From NCBI GenBank assembly GCA_019455065.1, contig JACFNC010000001.1:310001-374000 (forward strand): a stretch of DNA of 64,000 nucleotides. Reading direction: 5' to 3'. The notes under the pieces were generated by a model. The model did no database searches, was not told the DNA's origin, and saw only the letters and a program-made list of their open reading frames with translations. This document shows positions 39,210-49,912 of the stretch, piece by piece. A program made the translations under genes and the position numbers. Source of the DNA: Rhodospirillales bacterium. Its GTDB lineage: Bacteria > Pseudomonadota > Alphaproteobacteria > Rhodospirillales > Magnetospirillaceae. The stretch's first letter is position 1. The number at the start of each line of letters is the position of its first letter.

Positions 39210-40097
39210 CTAGTTGCCCTCCAGCAACCGGATGATTCCGGAAAAGTCGAGTTCCCCTTTTCCGGAGTTGCAGAAGATGCCGTACAGCGACTCGGCGGCG
39301 GCGCCTAGCGGCGTCGCCGCTCCGGCCGACTGCGCCGCCTGCTGGGCAAGACGCAGGTCCTTGAGCATCATGCTTGCGGTGAACCCCGGTTGGTGATCGC
39401 GATTTGCCGGCGACGAGGGAACCGGGCCGGGTACCGGGCAGTAGCTGGTAAGCGACCAGCACTGCCCCGAGGATTTCGAACTCACGTCGAACAACCGCTG
39501 CTCCTCCAGCCCGAGGCGACGCGCCAGCGCGAAAGCCTCGCAAACGCCTATCATCGAGATCCCCAGCAGCATGTTGTTGCAGATTTTCGCGGCCTGGCCG
39601 GTGCCCGGCCCGCCGGTGTGGATGACGGCCTTGCCCATCGCCTGCAGAATCGGTTCGGCGCGTGCGAACGCCGCCGGTTCGCCGCCGACCATAAAGGTGA
39701 GCGTACCCGCGGCGGCGCCACCGACTCCACCCGAAACCGGCGCGTCGACCATGTGCAGGCCGCTCTTCCCGGCGGCCGCGCTCACCGCCCGCGCGGTGTC
39801 GACGTCGATCGTCGAACTGTCGATAAGCAGTGTGCCGGGGGCGGCGGCGGCGATGACGCCCCGCTCGCCGAGATAGACTTCGCGGACATGCTGTCCGGCG
39901 GGCAGCATGGTGACCACCGCGTCCACTCGCCGCGCGGCATCCGCGGCCTCGGCCGCCACGGTCGCGCCCGCCTGTTTCGCCTCATCGAGCGCCGCAGGCA
40001 CCACGTCGAAAGCCTTGACCGTATGTCCGGCCTTGACCAGGTTCAGCATCATGGGCCCGCCCATCTTGCCGAGCCCGATAAACCCGATGGTCGCCAT
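39210..40097 (-). CDS. mmsB: 3-hydroxyisobutyrate dehydrogenase
   Basis: NAD-dependent oxidation of 3-hydroxyisobutyrate to methylmalonate semialdehyde in valine catabolism. The 295-residue product has the Rossmann motif GFIGLGKMG, DAPVSGGVGGA and a catalytic lysine in QAAKICNNM. ATG 40097 gives the usual start. It follows the enoyl-CoA hydratase family gene and acyl-CoA dehydrogenase on the same strand. Confidence 0.94.
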   Translation of the reverse strand: MATIGFIGLGKMGGPMMLNLVKAGHTVKAFDVVPAALDEAKQAGATVAAEAADAARRVDAVVTMLPAGQHVREVYLGERGVIAAAAPGTLLIDSSTIDVDTARAVSAAAGKSGLHMVDAPVSGGVGGAAAGTLTFMVGGEPAAFARAEPILQAMGKAVIHTGGPGTGQAAKICNNMLLGISMIGVCEAFALARRLGLEEQRLFDVSSKSSGQCWSLTSYCPVPGPVPSSPANRDHQPGFTASMMLKDLRLAQQAAQSAGAATPLGAAAESLYGIFCNSGKGELDFSGIIRLLEGN

Positions 40098-40124
40098 GGT
40101 TCCTCCCATTTCCTTCCTGATTGA

Positions 40125-41186
40125 TCAACCCAGGACGAGTTCGTGTCCGTCTTGAAGAGGGGCGAAATAGGCATCGATGTCCTCGGTGCTCAATTCGTCG
40201 AGGCTCGCCGGCCGCCAACGCGGCTTCTGGTCCTTGTCTATGATGACGGCCCTCACCCCTTCAAAGAAATCGTGCCCGGCCATGAAACGCTGGGACAGCC
40301 GATACTCGATGCGCATGGCCTGCTCGAAGTCCAATTTCGCACCCAGGCGGATCTGCTTGAAAGTGACGAGCAGGCTGGTCGGCGATTTGGTGCGCAGGCC
40401 AGCGAGCACCTCGTCGGCCCACGTCGTCCCCTCCTCCGCCAGCGCCTGGAAAATTGCATCGAGCGATGGCTCGCCGAAGCACCGGTCGATCGCTTCGCGG
40501 TGTTCCGCCAACGGCGCAGGCCCGGGGTCCTCGTGATAGGCGTCAAGAATGCAGGACACGGTTGCATAAAGTTCTGATTCGACGTCTTCGAGCCAGAGGG
40601 CCTGCTCGATTTCGGGAAGCCGCTGGGTCGGAACGTGATGTGTCGCGAGCTCCGCATAGAGGGAGTCCGCGGCCTTCAGGCGCGCGCCGGTGAGGCCTAG
40701 ATACATACCGATCTGCCCGGGGCAGCGGGAAAGAAAGTAGGTGCCGCCCACATCGGGAAACAATCCGATGCCGGTTTCCGGCATGGCAAACAGGGTGCGT
40801 TCGGTGGCGATGCGGTGCGAGCCGTGAATGGACACCCCTACTCCACCCCCCATGACGATGCCGTCGATCAAAGCAATGTATGGTTTGGGGAACGTCTTGA
40901 TGAAATGGTTAAGTATGTACTCTTCGCGATAGAAATCGGCCAGCGCGCCGAATTCTTCGCGCTGCCTGCTTTCGTAGATCGCCCGGATATCCCCGCCGGC
41001 GCAGAAGGCCTTCTCGCCCGCACCCTCGATCGTGACGGCACGGACGGAGCGGTCCTCGGCCCAGGCGCGCAGTTGGCGATCCATCGCCCTGATCTGACTG
41101 AAGGTTAAAGCATTGAGGGCTTGGGGCCGGTTCAGCAGGATCTTGCCGATCCCGTGACGCACTTCGAAGATGATCTCGTCTTCCAT
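40125..41186 (-). CDS. 3-hydroxyisobutyryl-CoA hydrolase (enoyl-CoA hydratase family)
   Basis: A 353-residue crotonase-fold enzyme. HIBCH-type segments are clear: KAFCAGGDIRAIYE, GIVMGGGVGVSIHGSHRIATE and MPETGIGLFPDVGGTYFLSR. In valine catabolism it releases 3-hydroxyisobutyrate, the substrate of the neighbouring mmsB product. It lies 4 bases after the acyl-CoA dehydrogenase gene and 27 before mmsB. Confidence 0.93.
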   Translation of the reverse strand: MEDEIIFEVRHGIGKILLNRPQALNALTFSQIRAMDRQLRAWAEDRSVRAVTIEGAGEKAFCAGGDIRAIYESRQREEFGALADFYREEYILNHFIKTFPKPYIALIDGIVMGGGVGVSIHGSHRIATERTLFAMPETGIGLFPDVGGTYFLSRCPGQIGMYLGLTGARLKAADSLYAELATHHVPTQRLPEIEQALWLEDVESELYATVSCILDAYHEDPGPAPLAEHREAIDRCFGEPSLDAIFQALAEEGTTWADEVLAGLRTKSPTSLLVTFKQIRLGAKLDFEQAMRIEYRLSQRFMAGHDFFEGVRAVIIDKDQKPRWRPASLDELSTEDIDAYFAPLQDGHELVLG

Positions 41187-41190
41187 CCCC

Positions 41191-42330
41191 CTACTCTTTC
41201 AGCAAGTGGCGGGCGATGATCACCCGCATGATCTCGTTGGTTCCTTCGAGGATCTGATGGACCCGAAGGTCACGGAGCAGCCGCTCGATTGGATAATCCT
41301 GAGTATACCCGTAGCCTCCGTGCAACTGCAGTGCATCGTTGCAGACCCGAAAACCAACGTCGGTCGCCAGTCGTTTCGCCATTGCGCATTGGACGGTGGC
41401 TTCCGGATGCCCGGCGTCGAGCATGGCCGCCGCGCGGTGCAGCAAGAGCCGGGCCGCCTCGAGTTCGGTGGCCATGTCGGCCAGGCGAAACTGCAGCCCC
41501 TGAAATTCCGCGAGTTTGCGCCCGAACTGCTCGCGCATGTTCATGTGGGCGCGGCTGGCTTCAAGGCCTGCCCGCGCGCCCCCCAGCGAACAGGCGCCGA
41601 TGTTGAGCCGCCCGCCATCGAGGCCCATCATGGCGATTTTGAACCCCTCGCCTTCCGCCCCCAGGCGATTGGCCACCGGCACCCTGCAATCCTCGAAGAT
41701 CACCATGGCGGTCGGCTGGCTGTGCCAGCCCATCTTCTTTTCCTGCTTTCCGAAGCTCAGTCCGGCGGTTCCGTTCTCGACGACGACCGTCGAAATTCCG
41801 CGCGGCCCAGGCTCGCCGGTTCGGACCATGACCACGTAGACGTCGCTGCGGCCACCGCCGGAGATGAACGCCTTGGCACCGTTGAGCACGTAGTGGCCGC
41901 CCTGCCTATCGGCGCGAGTCTTCAGGCCGGCGGCGTCCGAGCCGGCGCCAGGCTCTGTCAGACAGTAGCTGGCGAAGGTGTCCATCCGGGTGAGCGCCGG
42001 CAACCAGCGCTGGCGCTGGTCGTCGTCGCCGAAGCGGTCGATCATCCAGGCCGCCATGTTATGGATCGACAGATAGGCGGCCGTCGACGGGCAGGCCGTC
42101 GCCAGTTCCTCGAATACGAGTGCGGCATCAAGCCGCGAAAGCCCCGCCCCCCCGACGTCGTCCCGCACGTAGATGCCGGCGAATCCCAATGCCGCCGCCT
42201 TGCGGAGCGCCTCGACCGGGAAAAGGTGTTTCTCATCCCATTCGGCGGCATGGGGGGCCATCTCGTTGGCCGCGAAATCGCGCGCCACATCCTGGAACGC
42301 CCGTTGTTCCTCGGACAAATCGAAATCCAT
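41191..42330 (-). CDS. Acyl-CoA dehydrogenase, probably isobutyryl-CoA dehydrogenase
   Basis: FAD-dependent acyl-CoA dehydrogenase, 379 residues. FAD/substrate motifs are visible: [38 protein letters not shown] and the C-terminal [19 protein letters not shown]...[13 protein letters not shown]. Placement ahead of the HIBCH-like and mmsB genes points to isobutyryl-CoA. No methylmalonate-semialdehyde dehydrogenase (mmsA) is adjacent, so the pathway is completed elsewhere. Confidence 0.93.
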   Translation of the reverse strand: MDFDLSEEQRAFQDVARDFAANEMAPHAAEWDEKHLFPVEALRKAAALGFAGIYVRDDVGGAGLSRLDAALVFEELATACPSTAAYLSIHNMAAWMIDRFGDDDQRQRWLPALTRMDTFASYCLTEPGAGSDAAGLKTRADRQGGHYVLNGAKAFISGGGRSDVYVVMVRTGEPGPRGISTVVVENGTAGLSFGKQEKKMGWHSQPTAMVIFEDCRVPVANRLGAEGEGFKIAMMGLDGGRLNIGACSLGGARAGLEASRAHMNMREQFGRKLAEFQGLQFRLADMATELEAARLLLHRAAAMLDAGHPEATVQCAMAKRLATDVGFRVCNDALQLHGGYGYTQDYPIERLLRDLRVHQILEGTNEIMRVIIARHLLKE

Positions 42331-42594
42331 CCGCGCCCTCCCTAGAGTGCCGGCATGATAACCGGCTTACCGGAAACGGCAACCGCGGCGGAGGTCTTTG
42401 GCGGTTCCGCAAACATTCTACATACCGAATTCACATTCCTTTAGATTTCGGTTCCTTCGGCATACGACGAAAATTGCGCGCCATGGGCTTGTCCCCCGTT
42501 CCGAATACGGCTAGCAATGTACGGGCTGCGAGCGCCAATGAGCTTGTAGCCTGGGAGGTTCGTCCGCGCCAATAACCGGAGAGGAACAAGTCCG

Positions 42595-44899
<2,305 letters not shown>

Positions 44900-44942
44900 C
44901 CAGCCGCGTTCCGGCGGCGTCGCGGTTGGGAGAGAGAAACGG

Positions 44943-46703
44943 GTGTCACGCGGACGGTCCTGCCTGCCCCTCCTGAAGGTGCTAGCCCTAACCTGCTTGG
45001 TGGCCGGCGGTCAGGCTCTGGCGGACACAGGCGGGCGTCCGCCGCCCGAACCGCAGTCCGGACTGTCCGCCAAGATCGAGGCGCGCGGGTCGCACCATAT
45101 GGTGGTGACGGCCGATCCCCTCGCCTCCCAAGCCGCACTCGACGTCCTGCGACGGGGAGGCAACGCTCTCGATGCCGCAATTGCGGCCCAGATGGTGCTC
45201 AACGTGGTGGAGCCGCAGTCGTCGGGCATCGGTGGCGGGGGCTTCCTGCTGTATTGGGATGCGGCCCGGCGTGTGCTCCACGCCTACGACGGACGGGAAA
45301 CCGCGCCGGCGGCGGCCGCGTCGGACCGGTTCCTCGATCGGCAAGGCCGCCCGATCCCGTTCTACGAGGCCGTCGTCGGGGGGCGGTCCGTGGGGGTGCC
45401 GGGGCTGGTCCGCATGCTCGGCCAGGCGCACCGGCGTCACGGCAGGCTTGCGTGGGTGAGCTTGTTTCAGCCGGCCATCGAGCTCGCCGAAGGCGGCTTT
45501 CCTGTGACCAACCGCCTCCATCACCTTCTCGCCAGGGACGAGCATCTCCGCCGCCTCGAACCGTCCCGAAGCTTTTTCTACGGCGCCGACGGCGCCCCGC
45601 CTCAACCCGGCAGCAAAATTGTGAACCGGCCGCTGGCATCGGTCATGCGCACTTTGGCGACCGAGGGAGCGGACTCCTTTTATGATGGCGAACTTGCGAA
45701 AAGCGCGGTGAAGGCGGTTCGGGCCGCTTCGATCGCGCCGGGCGATCTGTCTCTGGCCGACATGCGGAACTATGAGGCGCTCGAAAGGCCTCCGGTCTGC
45801 GGTCCCTACCGCCTCTATTTGGTTTGTGGTGTGGGGCCGCCAAGTTCGGGAGGTATCGCCGTTCTCCAAATGCTGGCGTATTTGGCGCCTTTCGATCTGG
45901 CCGCGCTGCCGCCGGTCTCCGCAGAGTTGGCGCATCTGCTGGCAGAAGCGGGCAAATTGGCGTTCGCCGATCGGGCTCGCTATGTCGCCGATCCGGATTT
46001 CGTGCCGGTACCGGCGGAAGGGCTTCTCGATCCGGGCTACCTGCAAGCGAGGCGGCAGCAAATAGACCCGCGACGGAGCATGGGGCAGGCGGCGGCCGGA
46101 GATCCGCCCTGGCGCCAAGGGCGATGGGGCGATTCGAGCGCTGAGGAACCGCCGTCCACGACCCATCTCTCCATCGTCGATGCCGGAGGCAACGCGGTTG
46201 CGCTGACGAGTTCCATCGAAAGCGCCTTCGGCTCCCGGCTGATGGTCGACGGCTACCTTCTGAACAACCAGTTGACGGACTTCTCGTTTCGGCCGACCGA
46301 TGAGGACCGTCCCGTGGCCAACCGGGTCGAGCCCCGCAAGAGGCCCCGCTCCTCGATGGCGCCGACCATGGTTTTCAATCCGAACGGGGGCCTTGTTGCG
46401 GTGCTGGGGTCTGCCGGAGGGCCGGCGATCATTGGCCACGTCGTCCAGACCCTCGTTGCCCTGCTCGACCACCAACTCGGAGCGCAGGACGCGGTTTCCC
46501 TGCCCCATGTGGTCAACCGCAACGGGGTCACCGAACTAGAGGCCGCCACCCCGGCCGCGCAACTGGCGCAGGCCTTGGCGCTTATGGGCCATGAGACGAC
46601 GGTTCATCCGATGACGAGTGGGCTTCACGTCGTCGTCCTTCGCGGCGGCGTCTTGTTCGGAGCCGCCGATCCCCGCCGCGAAGGCGCCGCGCTGGGAGAG
46701 TAA
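44943..46703 (+). CDS. ggt: Gamma-glutamyltranspeptidase
   Basis: Ntn-hydrolase of the periplasm cleaving gamma-glutamyl bonds such as glutathione. The 586-residue precursor has a signal peptide ending after QALA. The predicted autocleavage is before Thr406 (PSTTHLSIVD), which becomes the small-subunit nucleophile. SGIGGGGFLLYWDA and the SMAPTMVF segment are also family features. The start is GTG 44943 with a GGGAGAG ribosome-binding site. It ends before a promoter-like element for matB. Confidence 0.94.
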   Translation: MSRGRSCLPLLKVLALTCLVAGGQALADTGGRPPPEPQSGLSAKIEARGSHHMVVTADPLASQAALDVLRRGGNALDAAIAAQMVLNVVEPQSSGIGGGGFLLYWDAARRVLHAYDGRETAPAAAASDRFLDRQGRPIPFYEAVVGGRSVGVPGLVRMLGQAHRRHGRLAWVSLFQPAIELAEGGFPVTNRLHHLLARDEHLRRLEPSRSFFYGADGAPPQPGSKIVNRPLASVMRTLATEGADSFYDGELAKSAVKAVRAASIAPGDLSLADMRNYEALERPPVCGPYRLYLVCGVGPPSSGGIAVLQMLAYLAPFDLAALPPVSAELAHLLAEAGKLAFADRARYVADPDFVPVPAEGLLDPGYLQARRQQIDPRRSMGQAAAGDPPWRQGRWGDSSAEEPPSTTHLSIVDAGGNAVALTSSIESAFGSRLMVDGYLLNNQLTDFSFRPTDEDRPVANRVEPRKRPRSSMAPTMVFNPNGGLVAVLGSAGGPAIIGHVVQTLVALLDHQLGAQDAVSLPHVVNRNGVTELEAATPAAQLAQALALMGHETTVHPMTSGLHVVVLRGGVLFGAADPRREGAALGE

Positions 46704-46739
46704 TCGAGGGAACCGGTGCCTTCCGGTTTGCCAGGGCAT

Positions 46740-46768
46740 CTTCAATCGGCAGGCGACCGGTGTATAAT
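46740..46768 (+). promoter_or_regulatory. Candidate promoter for matB
   Basis: A perfect TATAAT at 46763-46768 lies 72 bases before the matB ATG. A weak -35 (CTTCAA, 46740-46745) is 17 bases upstream. The consensus -10 is unusual in this GC-rich window. Confidence 0.45.
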
Positions 46769-46839
46769 CGAATACGATCCCGCCGCGGCCCACGCCGCCG
46801 AATCGCCTATACCTGCCCGCCACACCAGCCAGAGCAGAC

Positions 46840-48369
46840 ATGAATCAATCTTTGTACGCCCTGATCGAGAGCCGCTTCCCGGCAGATCCCTCCCGCATCC
46901 TCATCGAAACGGATGGTGGAGCGGCCTATTCCTGGCGCGACCTTGACGCCCTCACTGCGCGCTACGCCCGCTTGATGTCGGAACTCGGGTTGGCGAAGGG
47001 CGATCGCGTCGCGGTGCAGACTGACAAGTCGCCGCAGGCGATGTTCCTTTATCTGGCCTGCCTAAGGGGCGGGTTCATCTTCCTCCCGATGAACACCGCC
47101 TACCAGCCAGACGAGGTCGACTATCTTGTCGGAAACGCCGAACCGCGACTGCTCGTCTGCCGCCCCGAAGTCGAAACCACGACCAAAGACATCGCCGCTG
47201 CACATGGTTGCCTCAACGTGCTGACCATGGATGGGGATGGCCGCGGCTCGTTCGCCGAGGCCGCCCAGGCGGTGCCGGCGGACTTCTCGACGGTCGACTG
47301 CGCCGCGGACGACGTGGCCTGTATCCTCTATACCTCCGGCACGACGGGCCGCCCGAAAGGCGCCATGCTTACCCACCGGAACCTCTCCGCCAATGCGCTC
47401 GCCCTGGTCTCCTATTGGGGCATCACGGCAGGCGACGTGCTGCTGCACGCCTTGCCGATCTTTCACGCCCACGGGCTGTTCGTCGCCTGCAACACCACCC
47501 TTCTCGCCGGCGCGCGGATGCTGTGGCTCGCAAGGTTCGACGGCGACCGGGTGCTCGAGTTGCTTTCCCGCGCCACGACCTTCATGGGGGTGCCCACGTT
47601 CTATACGCGCCTGCTCGCCTCGCCTCGCCTAACCCGCGATGCTTGCCGGCACATGCGGCTGTTCGTCTCCGGTTCCGCGCCGTTGCTCGAAGAAACCTTC
47701 CGCGCCTTCGAGGAGCGGACCGGCTTCTCAATCCTGGAGCGCTACGGGATGACCGAGACCGGCATGAACACATCGAATCCCCTGACCGGCGAGCGGCGCC
47801 CCGGAACGGTTGGCTTTCCGCTGCCCGGAGTGTCGGTTCGCGCGGTTGGGGACGATGGGAACGTGCTGGGTACCGACGGCGTCGGGGTTTTACAGGTCAA
47901 GGGGGAGAACGTGTTCTCCGGCTACTGGCGAATGCCCGAAAAAACCGGCGAGGATTTCACCGCCGATGGCTGGTTCAAGACCGGTGACGTCGGCAAGATC
48001 GACGCCGACGGTTATGTGCATATCGTCGGGCGCGCCAAGGATTTGATCATCAGCGGTGGTTACAACGTTTATCCCAAGGAGGTGGAGAGCGTCGTCGACC
48101 GCATCGACGGCGTGGTCGAATCGGCGGTGATCGGAGTCCCGCATCCGGATTTCGGAGAGGCGGTCACCGCCGTGGTGAAACGCCTCCCGGGGCGGACCGA
48201 CGTGACGGAAGCGGCGGTGATTGCGGAGGTGAAGACCCGCATCGCCAACTACAAGGTTCCGAAGACTGTTCACTTCGTCGAGGAGTTGCCGCGAAACGCA
48301 ATGGGCAAGGTGCAAAAAAATGTGCTCAGGGAGATGTTTTCCTCCCGCGTGAGTTCACTAATTGGATAA
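46840..48369 (+). CDS. matB: Malonyl-CoA synthetase (AMP-dependent ligase)
   Basis: Activates malonate to malonyl-CoA with ATP and CoA. The 509-residue ANL-superfamily enzyme has the P-loop-like YTSGTTGRPKGA near residue 165, LERYGMTET, and the C-terminal hinge (GRAKDLIISGGYNVYP) and PKTVHFVEELPRNAMGK with the catalytic lysine. N-terminal and central segments match MatB. No matA decarboxylase or malonate transporter is beside it. It is followed after 28 bases by an aldehyde dehydrogenase. Confidence 0.87.
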   Translation: MNQSLYALIESRFPADPSRILIETDGGAAYSWRDLDALTARYARLMSELGLAKGDRVAVQTDKSPQAMFLYLACLRGGFIFLPMNTAYQPDEVDYLVGNAEPRLLVCRPEVETTTKDIAAAHGCLNVLTMDGDGRGSFAEAAQAVPADFSTVDCAADDVACILYTSGTTGRPKGAMLTHRNLSANALALVSYWGITAGDVLLHALPIFHAHGLFVACNTTLLAGARMLWLARFDGDRVLELLSRATTFMGVPTFYTRLLASPRLTRDACRHMRLFVSGSAPLLEETFRAFEERTGFSILERYGMTETGMNTSNPLTGERRPGTVGFPLPGVSVRAVGDDGNVLGTDGVGVLQVKGENVFSGYWRMPEKTGEDFTADGWFKTGDVGKIDADGYVHIVGRAKDLIISGGYNVYPKEVESVVDRIDGVVESAVIGVPHPDFGEAVTAVVKRLPGRTDVTEAAVIAEVKTRIANYKVPKTVHFVEELPRNAMGKVQKNVLREMFSSRVSSLIG

Positions 48370-48397
48370 AAAAAGACGTGTAAGCATTGGAGGAACC

Positions 48398-49894
48398 ATG
48401 AGCGAAAGGCTGCAGCCGAATACCAACCCGGCGGATTTGGCATCGACCCTGTCGGGTTTTCACTTCATTGGCGGGAGCCTGACGCCGGCGCGTTCGGGGC
48501 GGACGTTCGACGTCATCAATCCGGCTACCGCCGACGTCGTGGCAAAGGCTGCCTACGGTGATGCGGACGACGTCGACGTGGCCGTCGCCGCCGCTGCCAA
48601 GGCACAGCCGGCCTGGGCCAAGATGGTGGCGCGGCAGCGGGGCAAGCTGGTGGCCGAATGCGGCCGCCTGCTTAGCGACCACGTCGAGGAACTGGGCCGT
48701 CTCGTGGCGTTGGAGACGGGAAAAGCCCTTCGCACCGAGAGCCGAGTCGAGGCCTCGGTGCTCGCCGACATGTTCGTCTATTACGGTGGCCTGGCCTCCG
48801 AGCTGAAGGGTGAGACGGTGCCCTTCAATCCCGACATGCTGACGATGACCGTCCGCGAGCCGATTGGCGTGGTCGGCGCCATCATTCCCTGGAACGTGCC
48901 GCTCCTTCTGATGGCGCTGAAGATCGCACCGGCATTGGTGGCCGGCAATGCCGTGGTCATCAAGTCGGCGGAAGAGGCTCCCCTCACCGCGCTGCGGGTC
49001 ATCCAACTCATCAACCAGGTCCTCCCACCGGGACTTGTGAACATCCTGTCCGGCTTCGGACCGGAATGCGGCGCCCCGTTGGTCGCGCATCCCAAGGTCG
49101 GCAAGGTGACCTTTACGGGCTCGGTCGAAACCGGCCGCATCGTCTACAAGACCGCCGCCGAGAAGCTAATTCCCGTAACGCTGGAGCTTGGCGGCAAGAG
49201 CCCGATGATCGTCATGGGCGATGCCGACATCGACCGGGCGGTTGGCGGCGCGATCATCGGCATGCGCTTCACCCGCCAAGGCCAAAGCTGCACGGCCTCG
49301 TCGCGCATCTACGTCCATGAGAGCATCCATGACGAGTTCGTCGCCCGCCTGAAGGCCAAGGTGGACGCCATGAAGATGGGTGACCCGCTGGACGAGAGCA
49401 CCGATATCGGCACGATCATCTCGCCCGACCAATACGAGAAGGTGCGGTCCTACATCCGGATGGGGCTGGAGAGCCCTGGAGCGAAAGCCCATGCGTGCTC
49501 GGCAATGCCCACAGACGCCCGGCTGACCAAGGGCCTGTTCGTCCAGCCTGTGATCTTCACCGACATCTCGCCGGACGCCCGGCCGGCGCGCGAGGAGATT
49601 TTCGGCCCGGTCGCCTGCGTGTTCCGGTTCAAGGATTACGAAGAGGCGATCGCACGCGCCAACGACAGCGAGTACGGCCTCGCGGCGACCATCTGGACCC
49701 GTGACCTGCGCACCGCTCTCGACGCCACCCGACGCCTCGAGGCCGGTTTCGTCCAGGTGAACCAGAACCTCGTGGTACAGCCGATGCTCTCCTACGGCGG
49801 AATGAAGAGTTCGGGCCTGGGGCGGGAAGCGAGCCTGGAAGCAATGCTCGAGCACTTCACGCACAAGAAGACCGTCATCATCAACATGACCTAA
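48398..49894 (+). CDS. Aldehyde dehydrogenase (NAD(P)-dependent)
   Basis: A 498-residue aldehyde dehydrogenase. Glu263 (LELGGKSP) and the catalytic Cys298 (GQSCTASSR) are in place. IPWNVPLL, FTGSVETGR and EEIFGPVACVFRF follow the family. ATG 48398 with GGAGGAA upstream. The exact substrate is open; genomic context with malonyl-CoA synthetase suggests an aldehyde precursor of malonate, such as malonate semialdehyde, but betaine- or aryl-aldehyde types look similar. Confidence 0.92.
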   Translation: MSERLQPNTNPADLASTLSGFHFIGGSLTPARSGRTFDVINPATADVVAKAAYGDADDVDVAVAAAAKAQPAWAKMVARQRGKLVAECGRLLSDHVEELGRLVALETGKALRTESRVEASVLADMFVYYGGLASELKGETVPFNPDMLTMTVREPIGVVGAIIPWNVPLLLMALKIAPALVAGNAVVIKSAEEAPLTALRVIQLINQVLPPGLVNILSGFGPECGAPLVAHPKVGKVTFTGSVETGRIVYKTAAEKLIPVTLELGGKSPMIVMGDADIDRAVGGAIIGMRFTRQGQSCTASSRIYVHESIHDEFVARLKAKVDAMKMGDPLDESTDIGTIISPDQYEKVRSYIRMGLESPGAKAHACSAMPTDARLTKGLFVQPVIFTDISPDARPAREEIFGPVACVFRFKDYEEAIARANDSEYGLAATIWTRDLRTALDATRRLEAGFVQVNQNLVVQPMLSYGGMKSSGLGREASLEAMLEHFTHKKTVIINMT

Positions 49895-49912
49895 GTCCTT
49901 GGCGGAGGGCGA

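Noticed and set aside
42331-42594. Possible SAM riboswitch upstream of the MetY-like gene
   Set aside because: Alphaproteobacterial methionine genes often have SAM-II, but the pseudoknot-type signatures of SAM-II/SAM-V and the SAH riboswitch core were not found by eye.
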